Assembly (NCBI GenBank): GCA_003252105.1
Contig: QKDL01000080.1
Location: 1 to 52,295 of the forward strand
Length of the DNA: 52,295 nucleotides
Reading direction: 5' to 3'
Origin: Arcobacter sp.
GTDB taxonomy: Bacteria; Campylobacterota; Campylobacteria; Campylobacterales; Arcobacteraceae
Below the pieces are notes generated by a model, which saw only the letters and a list, made by a program, of their open reading frames with translations, searched no databases and was not told the DNA's origin. Positions within the stretch are counted from its first letter, which is position 1; each line of letters opens with the position of its first letter. The position numbers and the translations under genes are program-made. Of the stretch, positions 34,674 to 44,092 are shown one piece after another.

Positions 34674-35453
34674 TTAAATTATCTTCTCTTGTCCAATTCT
34701 ATAAAGAGCAAAATCGTATTTAATAGGATCATTTATATCAAACTCTTTTAGCTTTTTTGTTACTAATAATGCTGATTTTAAATCATAAGTTTTTCTATTT
34801 AGTAAACCTAATTTTTGTGATACTTTAAAGGTGTGTGTATCAAGGGGTAGTATCAAATCTTTTTTATCTATATTTTTCCATAAACCTAAATCAAGGCAAT
34901 CGTCTCTTACCATCCATCTAAGAAACATATTCCATCTTTTGTATGGAGCATTTCCTATCTCTTTTATAGTTGAGTTTCTATCTCTTTTAAAATTTGATGA
35001 CACTAAAAAAGTAAAACCTTGTGAACTATAATCTACCATTTTAAAGATGTTTGTGATTATATTATCGATTCCTTCCAAAACACTATTTTCTTTTTTATAA
35101 GCTTCATAAAAAATTGATTCTAAACTATTCTCTTGTTTTAATCTTCTAAGAGCTAAAAATATATTTATAACATCAGTGCTATTTTGAAATCTATAATAAT
35201 ATTTTGCAAATTCATTTTTGATTTTTTCTTCACTTGCATCTAATAATGAAAAATCTAAACTATCCAAAAACTTTACAATCAAACTAGCTTTTCCATATCC
35301 AAATAAAGCACATAAAAGTATGGCATATTCATCTTTTTGTCTACTTGCAACTAAAAGTGGGTCTGGTTTATCATAAGATAATTCACAGTTGGAATCTCTT
35401 AAAATAACCTCTTTATCAAGTATCTCTTTTATTTTTAAATCGTTTTTATTCAT
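34674..35453 (-). CDS. TIGR02757/DUF2400 family protein
   Basis: A 259-residue soluble helical protein of the TIGR02757 (DUF2400) family. Family stretches include KPDPLLVASRQKDEYAILLCALFGYGKA, PYKRWNMFLRWMVRDDCLDLGLW and ILPLDTHTFKVSQKLGLL. The fold resembles helix-hairpin-helix DNA glycosylases (PLDTHTFKVSQKL near the C-terminus), so action on DNA bases is a reasonable but unproven guess. It overlaps the upstream sirtuin gene by four bases, so the two are co-transcribed. Confidence 0.9.
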   Translation of the reverse strand: MNKNDLKIKEILDKEVILRDSNCELSYDKPDPLLVASRQKDEYAILLCALFGYGKASLIVKFLDSLDFSLLDASEEKIKNEFAKYYYRFQNSTDVINIFLALRRLKQENSLESIFYEAYKKENSVLEGIDNIITNIFKMVDYSSQGFTFLVSSNFKRDRNSTIKEIGNAPYKRWNMFLRWMVRDDCLDLGLWKNIDKKDLILPLDTHTFKVSQKLGLLNRKTYDLKSALLVTKKLKEFDINDPIKYDFALYRIGQEKII

Positions 35454-36160
35454 ATTGTTTTATTACTTATAAAGTTTTCTATATCTTGTTCTATTTTTTC
35501 TATGGCTATTGTTGCACACTCATAATATACTTTGTGAAAACACTCTTCTATTATTGCTTCACTTGCTTCAAAATTATTTAGTATCGTAAAATCAGCATAT
35601 TGGGTTAAAAAAGATACGTCTATCACATATCCGCTAGTACCTATTACTACTAAAAGTCCACACTTTTCTAATAGTTTATACATCTTTTCATAATTGGGTG
35701 CCATTTCACCAAAAAAAACTATATCTGGTCTTAGTTTTCCACCACATTTTTTGCATTTTGAGAAACCCTCTTTTTGTTGTTTATAAGCTATATTTTGTAT
35801 ATCTTCACAACTCATACATTTGATATGTGGTAAGTAACCATGTAAGTGTAAAATATCTTTGCAATTTGCTTTTTCAAATAAATCATCTACATTTTGAGTT
35901 ATAACTTCTATTTGATTTGGGTATTTGTTTTTTAGTTTTGCTATTGTTTTATGGGCTATATTTGGCTCTTTATCTTTTATATCAATTCTTCTTTGGTCAT
36001 AGAAATTAATAGTAGCTTCATAGTTAGTATCTAAGCACCCTGCACTACAGATATCTTCTATTTTATGTTTTTCCCAAAGCCCATCACTATCTCTAAAAGT
36101 TGAGATACCACTTGGTTTTGAAATCCCTGCACCTGTTAAGATTATTATCTTTTCATCCAT
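35450..36160 (-). CDS. NAD-dependent protein deacylase (Sir2 family)
   Basis: A sirtuin of 236 residues that removes acyl groups from lysines using NAD. The NAD motif is GAGISKPSGISTFRD (residues 10-24), followed by ITQNVDDLFEKANC and the catalytic His in LHGYLP. The zinc site is CMSC...CKKCGG (the second pair before KLRPDIVFFGE). VIGTSGYVIDV completes the Rossmann fold. Class III CobB-like bacterial sirtuins carry this arrangement. It is five bases after a cytoplasmic histidine kinase gene and overlaps the DUF2400 gene. Confidence 0.94.
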   Translation of the reverse strand: MDEKIIILTGAGISKPSGISTFRDSDGLWEKHKIEDICSAGCLDTNYEATINFYDQRRIDIKDKEPNIAHKTIAKLKNKYPNQIEVITQNVDDLFEKANCKDILHLHGYLPHIKCMSCEDIQNIAYKQQKEGFSKCKKCGGKLRPDIVFFGEMAPNYEKMYKLLEKCGLLVVIGTSGYVIDVSFLTQYADFTILNNFEASEAIIEECFHKVYYECATIAIEKIEQDIENFISNKTI

Positions 36161-36165
36161 ATATA

Positions 36166-37101
36166 TTAGCCAATTCTAAAGATAAATTTTACACCATTTT
36201 CAATATTTTCAACACTTAATGTACCATTGTGTTTTTCTGCTATTTGACTACTCATATATAAACCTATTCCGGTTCCTTTATCTTCATCTTTTGATGTTAC
36301 ATTTGCTTTAAAAATATCTTCTATGATATCTTCTGGAATTCCACCTGCATTATCTAATACTTCAATAGTTTTTGAATCATCATCAGCAAGTAAATTTATA
36401 GTTATTTTTCTTTTTTTTATCTCTTTTTCATTGAAGGCATCTTTGGAGTTATTTATCAAATTTAAAATAAGATGTTTAAATTCATTTTCAATCCCATTTA
36501 AACTAAAGTTTTGATAATCATTTACTTCGACTATTATTCCATTTTTCATAAGTTCATCTTTTAATAAAAATAAAACTTTTTCTATCATCTCTTTTGCATC
36601 AAACTCTTTTATATCTTTATTTGGTCTAAAAAAAGTTCTAAACTCATCTAAAGTATTAATCATATGATTAATTTGATTTTTTATACTCTGTTCAAACTCT
36701 TCAATATATTTTTCATCTATCTCATTTGAAGCATAATCGTATTTTAAAATATCTGCTTTTAGGCTAATTATACCAATTGGTTGTTTCCATTGATGTGCTA
36801 CTGCATCCATCATCTCACCCATAGCTGCCATTTTTGATTGTTGAAAGAGTATTTTTTCATGTTGTTTTCTTTTTTCAATCTCTTCTTCAACTTTTATCTC
36901 TAAATGATTTTTATACTCATCTAATTCTTCATTTAGTTTTATTAGCTGGGCATATTGTTTATCACTAGTTTTAATTATTTTATTTAGTCTATTTGATTTA
37001 CGTTCATAATCTTTTACTAATGCTTCTAAGCTATCACCAAAAGTTTGTAAGTCACTATTTAAAAAGTTTTTTAAGTATTTTAAAGTTTTATCTTCTTCCA
37101 T
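36166..37101 (-). CDS. Cytoplasmic sensor histidine kinase
   Basis: A 311-residue two-component kinase without transmembrane segments. Residues about 1-75 are a helical coiled coil. The H-box is VAHQWKQPIGIISLK (about residue 101), and the ATPase motifs are NLINNSKDAF, VLDNAGGIPEDI and GTGIGLYMSSQI. It is a soluble sensor, so the signal is cytoplasmic or comes from a partner. It heads the sirtuin-DUF2400 transcription unit. No response regulator lies nearby, so its target is encoded elsewhere. Confidence 0.92.
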   Translation of the reverse strand: MEEDKTLKYLKNFLNSDLQTFGDSLEALVKDYERKSNRLNKIIKTSDKQYAQLIKLNEELDEYKNHLEIKVEEEIEKRKQHEKILFQQSKMAAMGEMMDAVAHQWKQPIGIISLKADILKYDYASNEIDEKYIEEFEQSIKNQINHMINTLDEFRTFFRPNKDIKEFDAKEMIEKVLFLLKDELMKNGIIVEVNDYQNFSLNGIENEFKHLILNLINNSKDAFNEKEIKKRKITINLLADDDSKTIEVLDNAGGIPEDIIEDIFKANVTSKDEDKGTGIGLYMSSQIAEKHNGTLSVENIENGVKFIFRIG

Positions 37102-37168
37102 AAAAAATTATATCTAAAAATTATTTAGTTTTTTGGTATTATACACAAATAAAAAATTAGGAACTATT

Positions 37169-37747
37169 ATGCAATTTGATGAATTCAAAGATTTAGTAAA
37201 AAATACAAGAACAACAAGAAGATTTAAAAAAGATATAAAAATAGAACCAAAAGAGTTAGAAGAGGTGATAGATATAGCAAGAGTAACCTCAAGTGCTATG
37301 AATAAACAACCACTAAAATATCTAATTGTTACAAAAGAAGAGTTAGTAAAAAATCTAGCTACTACATGCAAATGGGCAAGTCACTTAACACAATGGACTC
37401 AAAGTGAAGATGAACAACCAAGCGCTTTTATAGTTGTGTTAAATGACAAATCAATCGATGGCTTTGCTATGGTTGATTGTGGTATAACACTAAACTCTAT
37501 TATGTTAGGTCTTAAAATCAAAGGTTATGCCTCATCTCCTTTAGCTTCTATTGATAAAGAACTTTGCAAAACTCTTTTTAGTTTAGAAAGCAACCTAGAG
37601 CCTATTTTAGGTATTGCAGTTGGGATAGAAGATGAAACTGTAAAGATAGTAGAAGTTCAAGAGGATACAAACTATTATAGAGATGAAGATGATAACCACT
37701 GCGTTCCAAAAAGAGATTTAAATCAAATCATTGTAGGAAAATTCTAA
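37169..37747 (+). CDS. Nitroreductase family protein
   Basis: An FMN-dependent reductase of 192 residues. The start MQFDEFKDLVKNTRTTRRFKK gives the RxTRRF signature that binds FMN; TSSAMNKQPLKYLIV and VDCGITLNSIMLGLKIKGYASSP are typical of the family. Members reduce nitro compounds, quinones or flavins with NAD(P)H. I chose ATG 37169 because AGGAAC lies upstream and the family starts there; an earlier TTG at 37133 is poorly supported. The stop overlaps the ATG of the SDR gene (TAATG). Confidence 0.9.
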   Translation: MQFDEFKDLVKNTRTTRRFKKDIKIEPKELEEVIDIARVTSSAMNKQPLKYLIVTKEELVKNLATTCKWASHLTQWTQSEDEQPSAFIVVLNDKSIDGFAMVDCGITLNSIMLGLKIKGYASSPLASIDKELCKTLFSLESNLEPILGIAVGIEDETVKIVEVQEDTNYYRDEDDNHCVPKRDLNQIIVGKF

Positions 37748-38568
37748 TGCAAAATATTTTAATAACAGGTTGTTCAAGTGGTATAGGTCTTCAAACTGCA
37801 AAAACTCTAAAAGAAAATGGTATAAAAGTTTATGCAAGTGCTAGAAAACTCCAAGATGTACAGATGTTAAGAGATTTGGGTTTTGAAACTTTTTTACTTG
37901 ATGTAACAAATAAAGAGGATATCAAAACAGCACTAGAAACAATCATACAAAATGACAAAAAAATAGATGCAGTTTTTAACAATGCAGGATATGGTCAACC
38001 AGGAGCTGTTGAAGATGTAAAATTAGAAGTTTTAAGAGAACAATTTGAAACAAATGTATTTGGAATGCATGAATTAACTTGCCAAGTATTACCATATATG
38101 AGAGCTCAAGGGTATGGGAAAATCATCCAGCACTCATCAGTTTTAGGAATAATTAGTTTAAAATTTAGAGGTGCTTACAATGCTTCAAAATATGCAATAG
38201 AAGGATTAACTGACACTTTAAGACAAGAACTTATGGGAACAAACATCTATGTATCTACGATAAATACAGGACCAGTAACTAGCAAATTTAGAGAAAATGC
38301 TTTAAATAAATTTAGAGAAAATATAGATATAAACTCTAGTGCTTTTAAAACTATCTATGAAAATGAATTAAAATCAAGACTTGAAAATGATAAAGATGAT
38401 ACTCCTTTTAATCTACCAGCAACTTCTGTTGCAAACAAAGTATTAAAAATCATGAATACATCAAAACCAAAACCAAGATATTATGTGACAACAGCAACAT
38501 ATCTTTTAGGGTTTTTCAAAAGAGTTTTAAGTACAAGTTTAATGGATAAATTATTAAATAGAATCTAA
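37747..38568 (+). CDS. Short-chain dehydrogenase/reductase (SDR)
   Basis: An NAD(P)-dependent oxidoreductase of 273 residues. The Rossmann motif is ITGCSSGIGLQTA (residues 5-17), followed by NNAGYGQ, the catalytic Ser in HSSVLG and YNASKYA with the Tyr-x3-Lys pair. The C-terminal 60 residues extend the usual classical SDR length and end in a hydrophobic stretch. Its substrate is unknown. It is translationally coupled to the nitroreductase, so the two may act in one reductive detoxification step. It converges with the permease gene, overlapping by four bases. Confidence 0.9.
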   Translation: MQNILITGCSSGIGLQTAKTLKENGIKVYASARKLQDVQMLRDLGFETFLLDVTNKEDIKTALETIIQNDKKIDAVFNNAGYGQPGAVEDVKLEVLREQFETNVFGMHELTCQVLPYMRAQGYGKIIQHSSVLGIISLKFRGAYNASKYAIEGLTDTLRQELMGTNIYVSTINTGPVTSKFRENALNKFRENIDINSSAFKTIYENELKSRLENDKDDTPFNLPATSVANKVLKIMNTSKPKPRYYVTTATYLLGFFKRVLSTSLMDKLLNRI

Positions 38569-39365
38569 GTTTGTTGTATCTCTTTTGTATTTGCTTTACT
38601 TTGTAAAAAGTCAGAGATTTGCATCAAACAAAAAGTTACAATAAATATCATAAGACCAGGGAAAAAACTAACCCACCAAGAGATATCCATAACAGCCTTT
38701 CCATCACTTAATAAACTTCCCCAAGACATTTGGGGAGGATTTATTCCAAGACCTAAAAATGAAAGACCAGATTCAGCCAATATTGCACCCCCTACTCCAA
38801 ATGTAAAAGATATAAGAAAGATAGGTGCTAAAAGTGGTGCAAAATATTTAAATATAATTTTAATCTTTGATACATTTGCTAGCTTCAATATTTTTATAAA
38901 TGGTTTATTCCCTATTGCAAAACTTTCACTTCTAATAAGTCTTGCCATGCCCATCCAACCTGTTATTGAAATCACAATAATTAAAATCAAAGCCGATGCT
39001 TGGATATAAGAAACTAAAGCTAAAAGTAAAAAAAATGTTGGGAAAGTTAAAAATAAATCAATTATTATTGTTATACCTTTATCAACTTTTCCTTTGAAAT
39101 AACCTGCATTTATACCAATAAAAAGTCCAATAATTGAAGCAATAGCAGCACTTAAAAAACCTATTATTAGTGAAGTTTGTCCACCATTTAAAACTCTTGC
39201 TAAGATATCTCTTCCTAACCTATCAGTCCCAAAAGGATGGGCAAAAGATGGGGATAAAAGAATTTTTTGAGGGTCTAATTCATAAGGTGAAACAGTATAG
39301 ATAAAAGGCATCAAAAATACTATTAAGATTAAACTTACAAGTAAAATAGATGCCGTTTTAACCAT
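38565..39365 (-). CDS. Peptide/nickel-type ABC transporter permease (DppC/OppC-like)
   Basis: A 266-residue inner-membrane permease. The N-terminal leader MFTVSPYELDPQ-like stretch and HPFGTDRLGRDILARVLNG are typical of OppC/DppC proteins. Five or so further TMs follow, with the cytoplasmic EAA-type loop (SFAIGNKPFIKILKLANVSKI) and a C-terminal FLGLGINPPQMSWG. No partner permease, ATPase or binding protein is next to it, so the rest of its transporter lies elsewhere. It follows rsmD by three bases on the same strand. Confidence 0.92.
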   Translation of the reverse strand: MVKTASILLVSLILIVFLMPFIYTVSPYELDPQKILLSPSFAHPFGTDRLGRDILARVLNGGQTSLIIGFLSAAIASIIGLFIGINAGYFKGKVDKGITIIIDLFLTFPTFFLLLALVSYIQASALILIIVISITGWMGMARLIRSESFAIGNKPFIKILKLANVSKIKIIFKYFAPLLAPIFLISFTFGVGGAILAESGLSFLGLGINPPQMSWGSLLSDGKAVMDISWWVSFFPGLMIFIVTFCLMQISDFLQSKANTKEIQQT

Positions 39366-39368
39366 CGA

Positions 39369-39965
39369 TTACTCTTGAGTATAAGTAAAATATGATAATG
39401 AACTCTTACCAAATTTTTTTGTTTTTTCTAAACTAAATTTTCCTAAAACTTCAGGAATTTCCAATGTACTTACATGTTCAACAATAATTATAAATATATT
39501 GTCATTTTCAATCTCTTCAATCATTTTAAAACTTTTTTCGTATATCTCTTCCATACCCTCTCTATAATCAAAAGGTGGATCAACATACAATACCAGTTCA
39601 TCAGTTGAATTTTTCAATGAGTTTAAAATCGATGGAGTTTGAATAAAAGTATCTCCTAACATAGTTTGACAACTTTGAGGTTCAACTAACTGACAGTTTT
39701 TTGTCAATATCTTGTATGAACCTCTATCAAGTTCTACAAAATATGCTCTTTTTGCACCCCTACTTAATGCTTCAAGACCTATGCTTCCACTTCCTGCGAA
39801 GCTCTCTATAAAAATTTTATCGATTATATCAAATTGTAGTACATTAAAAAGTGATTCTTTTAATCTAGCTTTTGAACTTCTTGTTACATCTAAACTTGGA
39901 AGTTCTAAAGTTTTTCCTTTATATTTTCCTGCAATAATTTTTGTTGTTGGTTTATTTGATTTCAT
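39369..39965 (-). CDS. rsmD: 16S rRNA (guanine(966)-N(2))-methyltransferase
   Basis: Methylates G966 of 16S rRNA using S-adenosylmethionine. The 198-residue protein starts with IIAGKYKGKTLELPSLDVTRSSKARLKESLFN, typical of RsmD, followed by the SAM motif FAGSGSIGLEALSRGAKRAYFVE and the catalytic YVDPPFDYREG. The standard length is present. It leads a two-gene unit with the ABC permease. ATG at 39965 is consistent with family N-termini. Confidence 0.95.
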   Translation of the reverse strand: MKSNKPTTKIIAGKYKGKTLELPSLDVTRSSKARLKESLFNVLQFDIIDKIFIESFAGSGSIGLEALSRGAKRAYFVELDRGSYKILTKNCQLVEPQSCQTMLGDTFIQTPSILNSLKNSTDELVLYVDPPFDYREGMEEIYEKSFKMIEEIENDNIFIIIVEHVSTLEIPEVLGKFSLEKTKKFGKSSLSYFTYTQE

Positions 39966-40042
39966 TTTTCTCTTATTGTTTTAATTTGGGCAATTATAGT
40001 AAAAAAAAGTAGAGGATTCAATAAGTTATTAAAAAGAAATAA

Positions 40043-40342
40043 TTAGTTTTCTTTATTCTTTTTAACACTATCCAAAAAACTATTGTACTCCTCTATAGCT
40101 TTTTGAGCTGCTTCTTTATATTTATTAGCTTGAATTTTATTGTTTTCAAATAGCTTTTTTTGAGTTTCTACAAAATCTGAAATACACTGTTTATACTCAT
40201 CTGCTTTTCCCATATAATTGTCATATTCTGTTTGATCTGAAAACTTATGAATCTCATCAGGTTTTTTACAATTATGTGATGGTATCTCTGTTTGTGCAAA
40301 AACAGATACGCTTAGTATTCCTGATAATAATAATCTTAGCAT
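40043..40342 (-). CDS. Small periplasmic protein, unknown function
   Basis: A 99-residue exported protein: signal peptide MLRLLLSGILSVSVFAQTE, then a charged, helical domain with two Cys (CKKPDEIHKF and YKQCISDF) that could form a disulfide. The last 50 residues look coiled-coil-like. I do not recognise a family with certainty; it resembles small YARHG- or lysozyme-inhibitor-like periplasmic proteins only loosely. It is monocistronic between the rsmD unit and the TPR-CHAT gene. Confidence 0.8.
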   Translation of the reverse strand: MLRLLLSGILSVSVFAQTEIPSHNCKKPDEIHKFSDQTEYDNYMGKADEYKQCISDFVETQKKLFENNKIQANKYKEAAQKAIEEYNSFLDSVKKNKEN

Positions 40343-40444
40343 TAAAACTCCTTAAAGTTTGATAGTATACCTTTTTTAAATTTATCTTTTTATAAAATTA
40401 AATAATATATTTTAAAATTATACTTCAAAAAATAAAATAAATTA

Positions 40445-43039
40445 TTAAATCCCTGACATGATAAAAGCAGCCCAATAAAATGGGTGAAGTCCCTCTTCGA
40501 TCATTTTTATTTTTGATTCTTTTAAACCTTTTTGATAATCAGCTGTATTTTTTATATTAGTATAAAATCCATACATCAACTGCATTGTTTCTTTATCTGC
40601 AACATTCCATAAAGACATAACTATATTTTTTGCTCCAGCTTTTATAAAAGCTTTATTTAGTCCAGTTACACCTTCAGCTTCATTGATGTCTCCTAATCCT
40701 GTTTCACAAGCACTTAAAACAACTAAATCTGTATTTTTCAAATCTAAACCTGCCAATTTTAAGCCTGTAACAACACCTTGAGAGTCACCTTTTATTCTAG
40801 CTAGATTTGCGTTAGTAAAAGCAAGACCTGATTTAAGCATAGGGTTTTTTATATTATCATCATTTAAAAAAAATCCATGTGTCGAAATATGCAATATTTG
40901 GGGTGAATTTAACATAAATAGATTTTCAGAAGTTGCATCTTTTTGATTATAGTCTTTGACATTATCATATATTTTTGATATTAGTTCAGCTTCTTTTTTT
41001 GTACCTGGAAGTGGTCTAAAAATCATAGAAAAAAGTGATTTATACAACAAGTTAGAATCATCACTAAAACTTCTAATTATTTGTTCTAATTTTACTTCTG
41101 TAGTTGCTCCATAATCAGGATTTGTAAACATAACTATATCATGGGGTTTGTCACTTTTTTTATAATCTTTTCTTAAAAGTCTTACAAACTCTTTTCCTGA
41201 AGGGATATACTTGATATTCTTTTTTTCTATTAAATATTTATTTTCTTGATTATCATAAAGTGCTTCAAATGGAAGTAGATTTAATATCCCATCTAATGAA
41301 AAAATCAAAGTATCCTTTGTATCTATATTTGAAGAATCAATAAGCGTTCCAATAATTTCATCATAAAGTTCAGATAAAACTTTTTTTGATGAATATGTTA
41401 AATCATCTAATTTATCTTTAGGTAAGTTTCTTGATTTTAAAATTGTATGAATATTTCCTCTGAATTGTTTTATATAATTATCAATTTTCATTGTGCTACT
41501 ATTTTCAATTCTCAAAAAAGTGATATTGTTTTTATTATCTAAGGTAAATACAAAATAATTATCTTTAGTTTTTGCAAAATCAATAAAAATCTCATCATCT
41601 TTTAACTTTGAACTTATATTTTGAACTTTTATATCACTTGTTCCTATTTTTTCTCTAAACTCATCTATTTTCGAACTTAGATATATTTCATCCTCAGAAA
41701 TATTTTTTTCTAAATTTTTGATATTTTTTATATAACTATCTTTTTCATCTACTTTTGGAATAGATTGATACAGTTTAGATAATTGTTGTTTATAGTTGTT
41801 TAACTCAGTAATTTTTTGTTTAAGTTTTTCATCTTTTAATTTTTCATTTAAAATACTAAAAAAGTTTTCACTATCAAAAACAGCACCTTTATAGTTTAAC
41901 CAGTTATTAAAAGTTTCCTCTCTTATTTTAATTACTTCATCAATTTTTTCTTTTTTTAATAGCAAATCTTGATATATAATTGAAGACTGAAATAAACTAT
42001 CCAATTTATCACTATTTGCTTTTAAAAATTGAAGTTTTTGTTTTGAATCTAAAATAACAAAAGTAGTATCTCGATTTTTTAAAAAGTTACTAAAAGATTT
42101 ATTTACAAATTTATAAGCTTCTTGATAATCGTTCATTTTAGAATATAAAGCACCTAGATTATTATACAGATTTATAGTATTTTGATTCTCTTCACCTAAA
42201 ATCTTCTCTTGTATTTTCAAAGCCTTTTCAAAATAGATTAATGCTTTTTGATAATCATTAATTTTAGAATAAAGAGTTGCTATATTTGTATATAGTTTTG
42301 CAGTTCTTATATGGTCTGCACCTAATACTTTTTCTTGAATACTCAAAGCTTTTTCTAAATAAATCAAAGCTTTTTCATAATTACCCACTTTATAATATAA
42401 TAAACTTATACTATTGTAAGAATCAGCAGTATCAGCATCATTTTCTCCTAAAAGTTCTTCTCTTATTTTTAATGCCTTTTCTAAATAAATCAAAGCTTTT
42501 TGAGGATAATTCATTTTAGAATAAAGTAATCCAATATTGTTATATGATGAAGTGATTTTAATACTATTATTTCCTAAAAGCTTTTCTTCAATCCCCAAAG
42601 CTTTTTCATAATAATATAAAGCTTTTTGATAATCAAATATTTTATGATAAAAAGATCCTATGTTGTTATATGTACTTGCTATTTCTATATTATTTGGATC
42701 AGATAAATTTTCTTGTATATGTAATGCTTTTTTTAAATACTCTAAAGCTTTTGGCAAATTATTCATTTGAGAATATAATAAACCAATATTATTATACGAT
42801 TTTGCTATATGAATATTCTCTTTTCCATAGGCTTCTTTTTGTATCTCTAAAATCTTTTCATAGTATTTTAAGGTTTCGTTATAAACACGATTATTGTAGT
42901 AAAAAATACTTTTTTCATTGTATTCATTTATTAATATTGTTTGTTCTTTTGTCAATACTTCTTCTTGATTATTTGCATTTAATAATTGCAATGAAAAAAG
43001 AAAAAAGCAAAAAAATATTTTTTTGATAAAAAGATTCAT
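40445..43039 (-). CDS. Exported TPR-repeat CHAT-domain protein
   Basis: A large protein with a signal peptide (about 1-24, LFIKKIFFCFFLFSLQLLNA), then seven or more TPR repeats of about 42 residues (about 30-350; repeated ALIYLEKALxIxEKxLG and YNNIGLLYSKM segments), a coiled-coil connector, and a C-terminal CHAT (caspase-like) domain. The catalytic His is in HISTHGFF and the Cys in VVLSACETGLGD. CHAT proteins are caspase-like peptidases; many act in cell-death, defence or surface processing. I chose ATG 43039 because it gives a clean signal peptide; an upstream ATG at 43084 would bury it. Length is about 864 residues. Confidence 0.93.
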   Translation of the reverse strand: MNLFIKKIFFCFFLFSLQLLNANNQEEVLTKEQTILINEYNEKSIFYYNNRVYNETLKYYEKILEIQKEAYGKENIHIAKSYNNIGLLYSQMNNLPKALEYLKKALHIQENLSDPNNIEIASTYNNIGSFYHKIFDYQKALYYYEKALGIEEKLLGNNSIKITSSYNNIGLLYSKMNYPQKALIYLEKALKIREELLGENDADTADSYNSISLLYYKVGNYEKALIYLEKALSIQEKVLGADHIRTAKLYTNIATLYSKINDYQKALIYFEKALKIQEKILGEENQNTINLYNNLGALYSKMNDYQEAYKFVNKSFSNFLKNRDTTFVILDSKQKLQFLKANSDKLDSLFQSSIIYQDLLLKKEKIDEVIKIREETFNNWLNYKGAVFDSENFFSILNEKLKDEKLKQKITELNNYKQQLSKLYQSIPKVDEKDSYIKNIKNLEKNISEDEIYLSSKIDEFREKIGTSDIKVQNISSKLKDDEIFIDFAKTKDNYFVFTLDNKNNITFLRIENSSTMKIDNYIKQFRGNIHTILKSRNLPKDKLDDLTYSSKKVLSELYDEIIGTLIDSSNIDTKDTLIFSLDGILNLLPFEALYDNQENKYLIEKKNIKYIPSGKEFVRLLRKDYKKSDKPHDIVMFTNPDYGATTEVKLEQIIRSFSDDSNLLYKSLFSMIFRPLPGTKKEAELISKIYDNVKDYNQKDATSENLFMLNSPQILHISTHGFFLNDDNIKNPMLKSGLAFTNANLARIKGDSQGVVTGLKLAGLDLKNTDLVVLSACETGLGDINEAEGVTGLNKAFIKAGAKNIVMSLWNVADKETMQLMYGFYTNIKNTADYQKGLKESKIKMIEEGLHPFYWAAFIMSGI

Positions 43040-43195
43040 TCTAATATTATTTCCCTCTTTTAAATGCTCACAGATTGTATCCATAATTATAGTAATCTAA
43101 AATAAAATAGTCGTAAAAAAAATTTAATAACTTTTTTAAGTTTTTTTAAGGTAAGATTTAGTCTTATTATATGTAAATTTAAATTTAGGATATTC

Positions 43196-44092
43196 ATGGC
43201 TTCAGGATTTTTTGCCTTATTGGATGATATTGCTGTACTGGCTGATGATGTTGCTGTATCTACAAAAATAGCAACACAAAAAACAGCAGGTATTTTAGGT
43301 GATGACTTAGCTGTAAATGCTGAAAAAGCAACTGGCTTTGATCAAAGTAGAGAACTTAAAGTTATTTGGGCTATTGCAAAAGGTTCATTACTTAATAAAA
43401 TCATTATATTGCCCCTTGCATTTTTATTGAGTGCTTTTGTACCATGGGTTATACCTATGATATTGGTACTTGGTGGATTATACCTTTTGTATGAAGGTAT
43501 TGAAAAAATTGAAGAGTTTTTTCATAAGAAACATGAAAAAACAGAACATGAAGAAGAGTTGATAACTTCAACGGAAAATAACGTATTAGAAATAGAACGT
43601 AAAAAAATAAAATCTGCTATAACTACAGATTTTATTTTATCAATAGAGATAGTTATACTTGCTTTAGGTACAGTATTAGACCAAGCTTTAATGGTACAAA
43701 TTGTAGTAACATCTTTTGTTGCTTTTTTAGCTACAGTTGGAGTATATGGTCTAGTTGCTTTGATAATAAGAATAGACAATGTAGGATTTTGGCTTATTGG
43801 TAAAGGAAAAGTAAAAAGTGGAAATTTCTTAGTAGCTCTTATGCCAAAAATCATTAAAGCTTTAGCTTTTATTGGAACTATTGCTATGATACTTGTAGGT
43901 GGTGGAATCTTATCTCATAACATAGAGTTTTTTCATCATTTAGCCCTAGAGTCTATACCTGCAATGTTAAATGATTTTATATTAGGTATAGTTGTTGGTA
44001 TTATTTTATTGTTAGTTTTAAAAATAGTTGAGCAAATAAAAGGCAAGTTAGATGTTAAAAGATATTTATCTTATTTTAGAAAAGCCGACTGA
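43196..44092 (+). CDS. DUF808 family membrane protein (YedI-like)
   Basis: A 298-residue inner-membrane protein of the DUF808 family. The N-terminus MASGFFALLDDIAVLADDVAVSTKIA is diagnostic. Several TMs follow (about 68-100, 147-166, 170-195, 222-242, 262-282). Function is not established; it is found across proteobacteria. It starts the right-hand four-gene run with the K+ channel, whose ATG lies 41 bases inside this gene. It is divergent from the TPR-CHAT gene. Confidence 0.93.
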   Translation: MASGFFALLDDIAVLADDVAVSTKIATQKTAGILGDDLAVNAEKATGFDQSRELKVIWAIAKGSLLNKIIILPLAFLLSAFVPWVIPMILVLGGLYLLYEGIEKIEEFFHKKHEKTEHEEELITSTENNVLEIERKKIKSAITTDFILSIEIVILALGTVLDQALMVQIVVTSFVAFLATVGVYGLVALIIRIDNVGFWLIGKGKVKSGNFLVALMPKIIKALAFIGTIAMILVGGGILSHNIEFFHHLALESIPAMLNDFILGIVVGIILLLVLKIVEQIKGKLDVKRYLSYFRKAD